Source: Ostreiculturibacter nitratireducens
GTDB taxonomy: Bacteria > Pseudomonadota > Alphaproteobacteria > Rhodobacterales > Rhodobacteraceae
Length of the DNA stretch: 64,000 nt
Direction of reading: 5' to 3'
Assembly (NCBI RefSeq): GCF_032670585.1
Contig: NZ_JAVQHL010000004.1
Coordinates: 186,001 to 250,000 of the forward strand
The position numbers and the translations under genes are program-made. This document shows, piece by piece, positions 1 to 8,700 of this stretch. How positions within the stretch are numbered: the first letter of the stretch is position 1; each line of letters opens with the position of its first letter. The notes under the pieces are model-generated. The model saw nothing but the letters and a program-made list of their open reading frames with translations. It made no database searches and was not told the DNA's origin.

Positions 1-55
1 ATTTGAGGTTGTGCTCGCGCGCGCCGCGAACCTCGATATGTGTGAGATTGGCCAT
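1..55 (-). CDS. uvrA: Excinuclease ABC subunit A, 5' end only
   Basis: Only the first 18 codons lie in the window; the gene runs off the left edge on the minus strand. They read MANLTHIEVRGAREHNLK, the conserved opening of UvrA (IEVRGAR.HNLK), just before the first Walker A loop. UvrA is the DNA-damage-recognising ATPase of nucleotide excision repair. The ATG at 55-53 has a G-rich stretch (GGGGGCACGG) directly upstream. A promoter-like pair at 83-111 and a LexA-type box at 123-137 lie in front. Identity rests on a short but very distinctive N-terminus. Confidence 0.85.
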   Translation of the reverse strand, partial: MANLTHIEVRGAREHNLK

Positions 56-82
56 CCGTGCCCCCGGGTCCGAGATGAAAAG

Positions 83-111
83 GAAATAGTCGATGGCGGG
101 ATCGTTTCCAA
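83..111 (-). promoter_or_regulatory. Probable uvrA promoter
   Basis: Read on the minus strand, TTGGAA (111-106) and TATTTC (88-83) are separated by exactly 17 bp, giving a leader of about 20 nt before the uvrA ATG. The match to the sigma-70 consensus is moderate. Its position directly downstream of the LexA-type box supports it. Confidence 0.45.
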
Positions 112-119
112 CCTAAAAA

Positions 120-452
120 TCAGAACGAACGGCGAACGTCGGTCACAAGCCCGGCAAAAGAAAGGGCCGCCGGGTAGAAGGTCCCCTGCGCCGGCCTGCG
201 CCGATCAGGCGACGCTGAGACGCTGAGACGCTCGGCGGTCAAGACCTGATCCGGGACCGGCAAGTGAGGCGTGCGATCGGCGTTCCGACCCGTCGCAAGC
301 GTGGGCCTATCGATCGAAGGCGCGAGCGTCGAGACTACTTCCTGCTTAGGTTGCCCGACTGGCGGGCCGAAGTCCACTTGCGTCGCCAGCACGGCGCCCG
401 AAAGGCCGCCGCAAAGGACGGCTGCCAGCGCGACTTTCGCCTGAATATTCAA
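120..452 (-). CDS. Small hypothetical protein with N-terminal hydrophobic segment
   Basis: I do not recognise this 110-residue product. From a TTG at 452 it begins LNIQAKVALAAVLCGG, a short positively charged start and a hydrophobic core like a signal peptide or anchor, then a Pro/Ser/Arg-rich low-complexity tail. GGAGG sits only one base before this TTG, which is too close, so an ATT two codons later or a coupled start are alternatives. The TTG overlaps the stop of a short upstream frame ending RDWGLED. The gene runs toward uvrA and its tail contains the SOS box. An 8-bp unit (GACGCTGA) is nearly tandemly triplicated near 211-233. Real gene status is uncertain. Confidence 0.35.
   Translation of the reverse strand: MNIQAKVALAAVLCGGLSGAVLATQVDFGPPVGQPKQEVVSTLAPSIDRPTLATGRNADRTPHLPVPDQVLTAERLSVSASPDRRRPAQGTFYPAALSFAGLVTDVRRSF
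123..137 (-). promoter_or_regulatory. LexA (SOS) box of alphaproteobacterial type
   Basis: The plus strand reads GAAC GAACGGC GAAC, that is GAAC-N7-GAAC (GTTC-N7-GTTC on the minus strand). This is the direct-repeat SOS operator known for Rhodobacter and other alphaproteobacteria, unlike the palindromic box of E. coli. It lies 68 bp upstream of the uvrA start and about 11 bp upstream of the putative -35. uvrA is a classic LexA-regulated gene, so site and gene agree. The box also falls inside the last codons of the small ORF at 120-452. Confidence 0.75.
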
Positions 453-698
453 TCCTCCAGACCCCAGTCGCGCACCAGATTGCGATGCATCGGGTTGAAG
501 AGCCCAAGCGGGCGCGGTGACAGCCGACCGACGATGAGTTAGAGCCACCGTGACAGGCAAAAAATCGGCCAAAAGGGATTTCCCTCTTTACACATTCTCG
601 TTTTTGAATATTTTTTGCGCGAAGCGCTTGATCCCGCCTCGGCGCCACCCACATGATTTCCAACACACGCTTCCATGAGCGAGAGGAACACAGAGAAC

Positions 699-1067
699 AT
701 GTTTTCTTTCCTGAACCGCGGCGCAGGCCCCCGCGTTGAACGCATTGCAGCCAACGAGGCCGTCGCACGCTCCGCCGCCGGCGAGATCATCATCATCGAC
801 GTGCGCGAACAGGCCGAGGTCGCGGCCTCGGGCAAGGCGCAGGGCGCGCTCCACGTGCCGCTGATGACGCTCGCCATGCGCTGCGATCCCCGCAGCCCCG
901 AATGCCTTCCAGAACTCGACCCCGCGAAGCCGGTCGCGCTCTACTGCGCGAGCGGAGGGCGGAGCCATCGCGCCGGCGAGATGCTCATCTCGATGGGCTA
1001 TGCCGAGGTCTACAACATCGGCGGCCTCTACGACTGGCACGCCGCCGGCGGCGCGATCACGCGCTGA
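699..1067 (+). CDS. Rhodanese-like domain protein
   Basis: A single rhodanese (sulfurtransferase) domain of 122 residues. The DVRE motif is at about residues 34-37 and the active-site loop CASGGRS at 83-89, with Cys83 as persulfide-carrying nucleophile, followed by a typical C-terminal NIGGLYDW segment. No signal peptide, so cytoplasmic. An ATG at 675 is in frame, but the ATG at 699 has GAGAGGAA at a normal distance and is preferred. The donor and acceptor of sulfur cannot be told from sequence. An AT-rich stretch at 585-615 may hold its promoter, and a strong terminator follows. Confidence 0.85.
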   Translation: MFSFLNRGAGPRVERIAANEAVARSAAGEIIIIDVREQAEVAASGKAQGALHVPLMTLAMRCDPRSPECLPELDPAKPVALYCASGGRSHRAGEMLISMGYAEVYNIGGLYDWHAAGGAITR

Positions 1068-1116
1068 CGGGAACGAGATCGGGGGCCCGAGGCCCCCGTG
1101 CCTGTAACGAGTATGC

Positions 1117-1142
1117 GGGCGGGGACTTCCCCGCCCCTTTTC
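1117..1142 (+). terminator. Rho-independent terminator after the rhodanese gene
   Basis: Perfect 8-bp GC stem GGGCGGGG (1117-1124) / CCCCGCCC (1129-1136) with a 4-nt loop, followed by CTTTT on the plus strand. A second GC hairpin (GGGGGCC/GGCCCCC, about 1081-1097) lies just upstream. The T run overlaps the stop codon of convergent lpdA. Confidence 0.75.
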
Positions 1143-2535
1143 ATATGTGCAGCGCGCGACCGTAGGCGTCGAGCACGGCTTCGTGCATCATCTCGGACAG
1201 TGTCGGGTGCGGGAAGACCGTGTTCATCAGGTCCTCTTCCGTCGTCTCGAGAGCACGGCCGACGACGTAGCCCTGGATCAGCTCGGTGACTTCCGCGCCG
1301 ACCATGTGCGCGCCCAGAAGCTCACCGGTCTTGGCGTCGAAGACGGTCTTGATCATGCCCTCGGCTTCGCCCAGCGCGATCGCCTTGCCGTTGCCTATGA
1401 AGGGGAAGCGGCCGACCTTGACCTCGTAACCCGCTTCCTTCGCCTTCGCCTCCGTCAGGCCGACGCTGGCGACCTGCGGGTGGCAGTAGGTGCAGCCCGC
1501 GATGGAGTTCGGCTTGATCGGGTGCGGGTGCTTTCCGGCGACAAGCTCCGCGACCATCACGCCTTCATGGCTCGCCTTGTGCGCAAGCCAGGGCGCGCCG
1601 GCGATGTCGCCGATCGCGTAAAGTCCCTCGACGCCGGTGCGGCAGTATTCGTCCGTCACGACATGGGTGCGGTCGATCTTCACGCCCAGGCCTTCCAGCC
1701 CGAGGTTTTCGACATTGCCGACGATGCCGACCGCCGAGATAACCGTGTCGAACTCCATCGTCTCGGTCTTGCCGCTGGCCTCGATATGCGCGGTCACCTT
1801 GCCGGCCGCGCGGTCGAGCTTCTTGACCGTGGATTTCTCCATGATCTTCATGCCCTGCTTGACGAACTGCTTCTTCGCGAAGGCGGAAATCTCCGCGTCC
1901 TCGACCGGAAGGACGCGGTCCATGACCTCGACCACCGTCGTGTCGGCGCCGAGCGTGTTGAAGAAGGAGGCGAATTCGATGCCGATGGCGCCCGAGCCGA
2001 TGACGAGAAGTTTCTTCGGCATCCGCTTCGGCATCAGCGCGTGCTTGTAGGTCCAGACGAGATCCCCGTCCGCCTCGAGCCCCGGCAGCTCGCGCGCCCT
2101 TGCGCCCGTGGCCAGCACGATGGCCTTGGATTCCAGGTCCTCGGCACCCTTGTCGGTCTTCACGCTGACCTTGCCCTTCGCGGGCAGCGTGGCGGTGCCC
2201 ATGAAGACGGTGATCTTGTTCTTCTTCATCAGGTGGCCGATGCCGCCCGACAGCTGTTTCGCGACGCCGCGCGACCGCTGCACCACGGCGTCGAGGTCGA
2301 AGCCGATCCCGTCGGCCTTCAGCCCGAAATCCTTCGCGCGGTGCATGAGGTGGAAGACCTCGGCCGACCGCAGGAGCGCCTTCGTCGGGATGCAGCCCCA
2401 GTTCAGGCAGATGCCGCCTAGATGCTCCCGCTCGACGATGGCGACGTTCAGTCCCAGCTGCGCGCCACGGATCGCGGCTACGTAGCCGCCCGGTCCCGCG
2501 CCGATCACGATCATGTCGAAGCTCTTCGCCGCCAT
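1141..2535 (-). CDS. lpdA: Dihydrolipoyl dehydrogenase (E3)
   Basis: FAD/NAD-dependent E3 subunit of 2-oxoacid dehydrogenase complexes and the glycine cleavage system; it reoxidises dihydrolipoyl groups to lipoyl with NAD+. The 464 residues are standard length. FAD-binding GAGPGG is at 12-17, the redox disulfide motif CLNWGC at 43-48, the NAD-binding GSGAIG motif in the middle, and the C-terminal HPTLSE gives catalytic His443 and Glu448. The start has GGAGGGG just upstream. It stands alone here, without E1/E2 genes, so which complex it mainly serves is not shown. Confidence 0.95.
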   Translation of the reverse strand: MAAKSFDMIVIGAGPGGYVAAIRGAQLGLNVAIVEREHLGGICLNWGCIPTKALLRSAEVFHLMHRAKDFGLKADGIGFDLDAVVQRSRGVAKQLSGGIGHLMKKNKITVFMGTATLPAKGKVSVKTDKGAEDLESKAIVLATGARARELPGLEADGDLVWTYKHALMPKRMPKKLLVIGSGAIGIEFASFFNTLGADTTVVEVMDRVLPVEDAEISAFAKKQFVKQGMKIMEKSTVKKLDRAAGKVTAHIEASGKTETMEFDTVISAVGIVGNVENLGLEGLGVKIDRTHVVTDEYCRTGVEGLYAIGDIAGAPWLAHKASHEGVMVAELVAGKHPHPIKPNSIAGCTYCHPQVASVGLTEAKAKEAGYEVKVGRFPFIGNGKAIALGEAEGMIKTVFDAKTGELLGAHMVGAEVTELIQGYVVGRALETTEEDLMNTVFPHPTLSEMMHEAVLDAYGRALHI

Positions 2536-2611
2536 CTTCCCCTCCGCCTGAAAAGTAGTTTGGCCTTAAACTATTTCAGACCTCCGATCAATGCAGAGCA
2601 GAGCCACCCTC

Positions 2612-2630
2612 CTATGCGCCAGACGCATAG
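2612..2630 (-). terminator. Hairpin between the DUF924 gene and lpdA
   Basis: Perfect 7-bp stem CTATGCG/CGCATAG with a 5-nt loop, six bases after the DUF924 stop codon in transcript direction. There is no T run, so it may be a weak terminator or a processing or stability element. Confidence 0.35.
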
Positions 2631-2636
2631 CCTAGA

Positions 2637-3221
2637 TCAGGCAGTTTCCGCCTGCAACTCGCGCACGATTTCGGGATAACCTCCACTCTCGATGAACTCC
2701 GCCTCGGCCTCGGAATTCGCGCGTCCGAGCGCGGCATTGCGGAAGGGGAACCGGCTGTAGCGGCGAATGATTTCACGGTGCGCGCGGGCGTGAAGCAGGT
2801 TGCCCGCGCCCTTTTCCGGCATCCTGTCGTGAAACAGGCAGATCGCGCGATCCTGGTCCGCGAGGCATTCCGAATGGACGAAGGGCATGTAGAAGAACTG
2901 CCGTTCCGGCTCCGGCACCGCTCGGTCCCAGTCGCGGAAGATCGCGTCGGCGGCGGCGGCGCGAGCGCGCCCGTCGGTCGCAAAGGCATCGGGCCGGCCA
3001 CGGAACATGTTGCGCGGGAACTGGTCGGCGAGGATCAGATAGCCAAGCGCTCCCTCAGGCGAAACCCGCCAGGTCTCAAGCTCGCCATTTCGCAGGGCTT
3101 CCCAGCTTTCACCGAAACGCTCGCGGATCTTTGCGTCCAGAGCCTCATCAACTTCATACCAACCGGAGGGGCCAACCTCCTCCAGCCAGAAGCGAACGAT
3201 ACCTTCAGGGGTAGTCGGCAT
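2637..3221 (-). CDS. DUF924 family protein
   Basis: A 194-residue cytoplasmic protein matching the DUF924 family throughout: an N-terminal EGIVRFWLEE-like helix, the DQFPRNMFRG segment near residues 67-76, and FYMPFVHSE near 110-118. The family is all-helical and TPR-like, widespread in Proteobacteria, and without an established biochemical role. A GTG six bases upstream is in frame, but it lies inside the Shine-Dalgarno GGGAGGTG, so the ATG at 3221 is the start. It is followed by lpdA on the same strand about 100 bp away. Confidence 0.85.
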   Translation of the reverse strand: MPTTPEGIVRFWLEEVGPSGWYEVDEALDAKIRERFGESWEALRNGELETWRVSPEGALGYLILADQFPRNMFRGRPDAFATDGRARAAAADAIFRDWDRAVPEPERQFFYMPFVHSECLADQDRAICLFHDRMPEKGAGNLLHARAHREIIRRYSRFPFRNAALGRANSEAEAEFIESGGYPEIVRELQAETA

Positions 3222-3287
3222 GGGCACCTCCCTTGCGCCTCATCCCCCACTCTCCATGAAAAGACTGACAAATTTGGCGCGCTTTGC

Positions 3288-4571
3288 CTAGGGGGTATTG
3301 TTCCCTTCGCCTTCCTTCTCCGATGCGGCGGCTTCCGCCGCTTCCTCGTGCGCCGCTTCCATCGCCACTTCGACGGCAAGCGGCGTAGCGGTGGGCGAAA
3401 GGACCGCGAAGGCCCCGGCATCGGCCACTGCAGGGGCCGCACGACGCGTCATCCGCCAGCCCGCATAGGCCGCCAGAGCCGCCAGGAGAAGGCCCATGAA
3501 CAGGAAGAAGCCCGGCGGACCGACCCGGGTCATGACCCAGCCCGTGATCATGGGGCCGGAAATCGCGCCGAGACCGTTGATGAACATCAGACCGGCCGAG
3601 GCCGCCGCCATGTCGGAACTGTCGAGATAGTCGTTCACATAGGCGAGCAGGAGCGAGTAGAGCGGGTTCGAGATGCCGCCGACGAATACCGCGACCACGA
3701 GGAGCAGGTAGAAGCCCGGGTCGAAGATCACCGCGAAGGCCATGACCAAAGCGCCAAGGACCGAAAGGCCGAGGATCAGCTGACGGCGGTCGATCCGGTC
3801 GGAGGCCCAGCCGATCGGGTACTGGAACAGCAGTCCGCCGATGTAGATGGCCGCGACGAACATCGAGATCTGGCGCACCGTGAGCCCCACCTCCGTTCCC
3901 CAGACCGAAGCCATGCCGAACTGGGCGGAAAAGACGCCGCCCAGAAGGAACATGCCGATGCAGCCGAGCGGCGACGCATGGTAAAGGCGCACGAAGCTCA
4001 ATGGCTTCGTCAGTTCGAAAGCCGGGGCCTGTCCCGCCGTCAGCAGGATTGGCGTGAAGGCCACCGAGACGAGCACGGAGGGGATGATGAAGAGGATGAA
4101 TCCCGAGGGATCGCCAAGGTTCAGAAGCGCCTGCGCGGCAATGATCCCGATCATCTGCATGATCATGTAGAGCGACAGCGCCTGGCCCCGCGTCTCGTTC
4201 GTGGAGGCGTTGTTGAGCCAGCTTTCGGCCGTGATGTAGACGCCCGAGAAGGAGAAGCCGATCACCACGCGCATCGCCGCCCAGGCCATCCAGTCGGGTG
4301 CCGCGGCGAAAAGGATGAGAACGGCCGAGATGAGCGATCCGAGCGCGGCGAAGACCCTCACGTGACCCACGCGACGGATCATTTCCGGCGTCAGCCGCGA
4401 TCCGAACAGGAAGCCCAGGAAATAGCAGGCCATGACGACGGACATCTGGAAAGTAGAGAATCCCTCGATCCCGCCACGGATACCGAGCAGCGTGCCCTGC
4501 ACGCCGTTTCCGAGCATCAGAAGCATCATTCCGAGGAGAAGCGCCCAGGAATTTCTGAGAACCGTTAGCAT
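3288..4571 (-). CDS. MFS transporter (YcaD-like)
   Basis: Major facilitator carrier of 427 residues with about 12 hydrophobic helices. The first helix is WALLLGMMLLMLGNGVQG and FGSRLTPEMIRRVGHVR is a cytoplasmic loop 2-3 motif. The style (ITAESWLN in helix 5) matches the YcaD/UMF-like MFS group, whose substrates are unknown. The C-terminal 40 residues are Ala/Glu-rich and probably a disordered cytoplasmic tail. The frame extends 24 codons further upstream, but MLTVLRNSW at 4571 with GGGGCC before it is the natural start. Likely cotranscribed with upstream queA. Confidence 0.85.
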   Translation of the reverse strand: MLTVLRNSWALLLGMMLLMLGNGVQGTLLGIRGGIEGFSTFQMSVVMACYFLGFLFGSRLTPEMIRRVGHVRVFAALGSLISAVLILFAAAPDWMAWAAMRVVIGFSFSGVYITAESWLNNASTNETRGQALSLYMIMQMIGIIAAQALLNLGDPSGFILFIIPSVLVSVAFTPILLTAGQAPAFELTKPLSFVRLYHASPLGCIGMFLLGGVFSAQFGMASVWGTEVGLTVRQISMFVAAIYIGGLLFQYPIGWASDRIDRRQLILGLSVLGALVMAFAVIFDPGFYLLLVVAVFVGGISNPLYSLLLAYVNDYLDSSDMAAASAGLMFINGLGAISGPMITGWVMTRVGPPGFFLFMGLLLAALAAYAGWRMTRRAAPAVADAGAFAVLSPTATPLAVEVAMEAAHEEAAEAAASEKEGEGNNTP

Positions 4572-4662
4572 CTTGGCCCCTGTATTTTCTTGGTATTCTC
4601 TATAGCCGTGAAGTCGTCCGGGCGCGACCCCCATGCGCGACAATGCGGGGCCCGGAAACGCC

Positions 4663-5712
4663 TTACGGGATCAGGAGGGATGCGTCCCCGTAGGAGAAGA
4701 ACCGGTATCTCTCGTCGACCGCGTGCCGGTAGATGCGCATGATCCGCTCCCGCCCCATCAGCGCAGAGACGAGCATGAGAAGCGTCGATTTCGGCAGATG
4801 GAAGTTGGTCATCAGCGCGTCCGTCACCCGGAACCGGTAGCCGGGATAGATGAAGATGTCCGTCGCGCCCTCCCAAGGCTGCATCGTGCCGTCCTGCGCC
4901 GCGGCGCTTTCGATGAGCCTGAGCGCCGTGGTCCCGACCGGGATGATCCTGCCGCCCATCGCGCGCGTCGCGTTGATTTCGGCGGCGGCCGCCTCCGTCA
5001 CCTCGCCCCACTCGGCGTGCATCCGATGCGTCGTGACGTCCTCGACCTTCACCGGAAGGAAGGTCCCCGCACCCACGTGCAAAGTGACCTCGGTGAATGT
5101 CACGCCCTTCGCCCGCAGCGCCGCGAGGAGCGGCTCGTCGAAGTGAAGGGAGGCTGTCGGGGCAGCGACGGCGCCCGAGCGGCGGGCGAAGACGGTCTGG
5201 TAGTCTTCGCGGTCGGCCTCATCCGGCGCGCGCAGCGCGGCGATGTAGGGCGGTAGCGGCATGGCGCCGGCCTCTGACAGGGCAGCGTCGAAGTCCTCGC
5301 CGGAGAGATTGAAGCGCAGCGCGCACTGGCCCTCCGCGATCTCGGCGACTTCGGCCGAGAGTTTGGGCGAGAAGGTCACCGTCTCGCCCTCCTTCAGTTT
5401 CCTGAGCGGCTTCGCGAGCGCAGACCAGGTGCCGTCCGCTTGCGGCTCGAGAAGCGTCACCTCGACGGCGGCGGCAACTTCCCCCTGCCCCGTGGTGCGC
5501 CGCCTCGTGCCCGACAGGCGTGCAGGGATGACCTTGGTGTTGTTCAGGATCAGCCGGTCCCCCGCGCGCAGGACGTCGACGAGGTCGCGGACGTGGAGGT
5601 CGCGGATGCGGTCGCCCTCGGCCACGAGAAGGCGCGCGGACGACCGCGGCCGCGCCGGGCGCGTGGCGATCAGGCCCTCGGGGAGGTCGAAATCGAAATC
5701 GGAAAGTTTCAT
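4663..5712 (-). CDS. queA: tRNA preQ1(34) S-adenosylmethionine ribosyltransferase-isomerase
   Basis: QueA transfers and isomerises the ribose of S-adenosylmethionine onto preQ1 at the tRNA wobble position, making epoxyqueuosine. The 349 residues match the family end to end: N-terminal FDFDLPEGLIATRPARPRSSARL, LILNNTKVIPARL at about 54-66, the VTLHVGAGTFLPV block, and a C-terminal HAVDERYRFFSYGDASLL. Its ATG overlaps the TGA of the upstream AsmA-like gene (ATGA), which implies translational coupling. No other queuosine gene is in the window. Confidence 0.97.
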   Translation of the reverse strand: MKLSDFDFDLPEGLIATRPARPRSSARLLVAEGDRIRDLHVRDLVDVLRAGDRLILNNTKVIPARLSGTRRRTTGQGEVAAAVEVTLLEPQADGTWSALAKPLRKLKEGETVTFSPKLSAEVAEIAEGQCALRFNLSGEDFDAALSEAGAMPLPPYIAALRAPDEADREDYQTVFARRSGAVAAPTASLHFDEPLLAALRAKGVTFTEVTLHVGAGTFLPVKVEDVTTHRMHAEWGEVTEAAAAEINATRAMGGRIIPVGTTALRLIESAAAQDGTMQPWEGATDIFIYPGYRFRVTDALMTNFHLPKSTLLMLVSALMGRERIMRIYRHAVDERYRFFSYGDASLLIP

Positions 5713-8700
5713 TGGCTGACCTTGGGAATCGGGCGGCGGAAGATTTCGCGGAAGAAGCCGGGCGTCAGGATCGAGAGCGGGTTCACGCTGACCTTCGGGG
5801 CGTCCGCCGACCCCGTGAGGCGGTAGTTGAAACCGAAGAGCCCCTCGCCCGGCTTGGACACGACCTGCCCCAGCGCGTTGACGATGTAAACGGGAGAGAT
5901 GACGCCCTGCATGTCCATCTGCTTGCCGGCGATGTCGTAGACGCCCGCCATCGTGACGCCGAGCGAGGCGCCGACCGCGCGTCCGCTCTGAAGTTCGACC
6001 GCGTGCGGATGGAGGCGGAAACGGCCCGCCACGTCCGTGAAGAAGATGCCCTCTCCTCCGAGTTGCTCGAGAAGTCCCACGACGCTCAGGGCCCCAAGAA
6101 GCTCCGCGAGGACAGGCGCGTCCCGCACGCGGATGTCCTGGATGACGACCCGGCCATCGTAGATTCCCGCCTCTCCGACCGGGTCGAGGGCAAGGTCCAT
6201 CGTGCCGCCGCGGCCGCGCGCGAAGATTCCGGCGGCCCGGAATGCTTCGCCGGCATCGTCGGAGTGGACGCGGAAGGCGCTCCTGCCGCCTTGCGCAGGA
6301 GAAACCGTGCCGGCGACCGGTGCTTCGCCGTTCACGCGTCCCTGGAAATTGCCCCTGAGGCCACCCCCGGTATCGAACTCGCCGCGAAACCCGGTAAGCC
6401 TTATTCCTTCGCTGATCTGGAGCGCGTCGAGTGCCACGCGAAGCGGCGTTCCGCCGCCGCTGCCGCCCTGCCCGCCCGATCCCTTGCCAAGGTTCGCGCG
6501 CCTCATGTCGGCGGTGCCGCCCGTAACGGCAACGGCTGGGCTGCGGCCGGCGCCGCGCCCCCTCAGATCGACAGAGCCCCGGAACCAGCCCAAATCCACG
6601 CGCGTGAACCGCGCAAGGTCGAGCCCGCTGCCCTCGTTCAGGCTGATGCTGCCTTCGGCCGACAGACCGGGAGCCGAAAGCCGCACGGCATCGATCTTCG
6701 GCGGGGCGCCGAGCGCACCGGAAATCTCCAGGGCTCCCGTCTGCCGGATCGGCTTCGACCAGCCGATTTGGGGAAGGGACAGACGGAGCCCGTTCAGATC
6801 GGATGTCAGCCGGAATCGCGGGGGCGCATCCGGGACTGTCTCGATCTCGATTTCTCCAGGCCCCTGTCCGGTCACGGAACCTTCGGGAAGACCGACATTG
6901 AAGGCGTCGAGGAAGACCGGGCCAAGCTCCACCGTGCCATCGACCCGGCTCCTGCCCTTCTGGTCCGGGCCGAATCCCTGCGTCCAGGTTCCGCGGAACG
7001 GGACGCCCGAGACGGTTCCGGGACCGGAGATCGACATCCCCGCAGGCGTCGCGACGAGGTCCAGCGCCTCCGCCGCGATCACGCGCCCGGGCACGATCCG
7101 ATCCGACGTCACATCGGTCAGGCGGGCGGTCACGTCATAGCCGACCTCGTCAGGCGGGACCTTGTCCTTGAGCGGAAGGCTCAGCCTCGTTTCAGACCGG
7201 GCATGGCCATCCGCAATCTCGACGTCGCGGCCAGCCTTGGTCAGGAACTGGAATGGCGGCTCGTCGAGAAGCGACAGCGCAGCGGTGATCGTGCTGTCGG
7301 TCCTGAGCGTGATTTCCGCGGGCGCGGGCTTGATCCGGACGTCGGGTACCCGCAGGACCGAACCCGCCATGTCCACCTCTCCGCCATTCGGCGCGGTCAG
7401 GTGGCCCCGATCGAGCACGAGCGTATAGGCGTTGTCCTCGATCGTCGCATATCCTTCGCCGTCCTGGATCGGCGGAAGCGTCCGCAGCACGCGGACCTCG
7501 GCCCCCCGGTATTCGTAGCCCAGGGAGAACCGCGGCTCGACGCCCGGGGCGAGGCGCGCCGCCGTCCTGACATCGAAGAGTTCGCCTGTCGTCACGTTCT
7601 CGGCGATCCAGGAGCGCGTCTTCGGCACGAGGGCGAGTGGCCAGAGCGCCAGCAGCCGGTCATGGGTGATCGCGTTCACGTCGGCGTCGAACGCCGCGGT
7701 CCAGCCTTCGGGGCCCGCCGCGACATCGCCCGACACGACGATCCTTCGCTCTTCGTCAACGAGCGCCAACTGGCCGATGCGAAGCGCGAACGGGTCGAGC
7801 ACCAGCTTGAGATCGACCGCGCCCTGCGAAAATCGGACCGGCGACTGGAACAGCCCTTCGGGATCGGCCTGAAGGTCGGCGATCCGCACCTGCGCGACGA
7901 GGGCTTCGGGAAAACCCGCTTCCATGCCCTCAAGCCAGGCCTTGCCATCCGCCCTGGCCCGAAGTGCCCGGCCATCCAGCGTGATCTCGGAAAAGTCCAG
8001 CTGCGCCGTGGCCGGTGTATAGGCAAGCTGCACCTTGGCCTGATCGAAAGGCACGGGCTTTGCCGCCTCGGTCGGACGAAGCGCGCCTGCGCCGATCTCG
8101 AGCGTTGCCTGCAACTGCGCGACTGCGCCGAATTCGTCGATTCCCGAACGGAAGGAGCCCGAGATCGGCGCGTCCAGCGCGCCGAGCCATGCCAGTGCCG
8201 GGGATTGCGCAGCGAGATCGGCCGCCGAAACATTGGAGACGCGCGCGCCGAAACGCGCCGCCTTTGAGCGTTTCATCGCCGTGAAATCGAGTTCCGCAGA
8301 CGCCGGCCGGGTTCCGATCCCCGCCAGCATGAAGCCGAGGTCGAGGGCGACCTCCTGCGCATCCTGGGTGAGCGTTGCCCGCCCGTCGGACACGCGCCAG
8401 ACCTTGCCCGTGCGCGCGTCGTCGAGGGTGATGTTGACCTTCTCGGCATCTATCAGCTCGATCCCTTTCAGGATCGGTTGCGCGAAGGTCCGGTCGATCG
8501 CGTCAAGCACTTCGGGAAGCGACCCATAGGCGAATTCGAACCCCGCGCCCTCCCCGAAGGACAGTCCGAGCGATCCGTTAACGTCCCGGGCCAGCGTTAT
8601 GTTCGCTTCCGACAGGCGGATGCGCCTCGGCTCGAGCTTGCCACGCAGGACAGGTTGCGGCTTGAGCGTGACGCGCAGTTCCGGCAGTTCGGCAAGCCGC

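Noticed and set aside
11..226. 71-codon plus-strand frame at the left edge
   Set aside because: Overlaps the uvrA start and its promoter/SOS box; no ribosome site and a very basic product.
211..233. Short tandem repeat (GACGCTGA units)
   Set aside because: Under three copies of 8 bp; too short to call a functional repeat or CRISPR.
5712..8267. Very long open frame (851 codons) opposite the AsmA-like gene
   Set aside because: Arg/His/Asp-rich product with no recognisable fold; typical antisense shadow in high-GC DNA, while the other strand encodes a clear family member.
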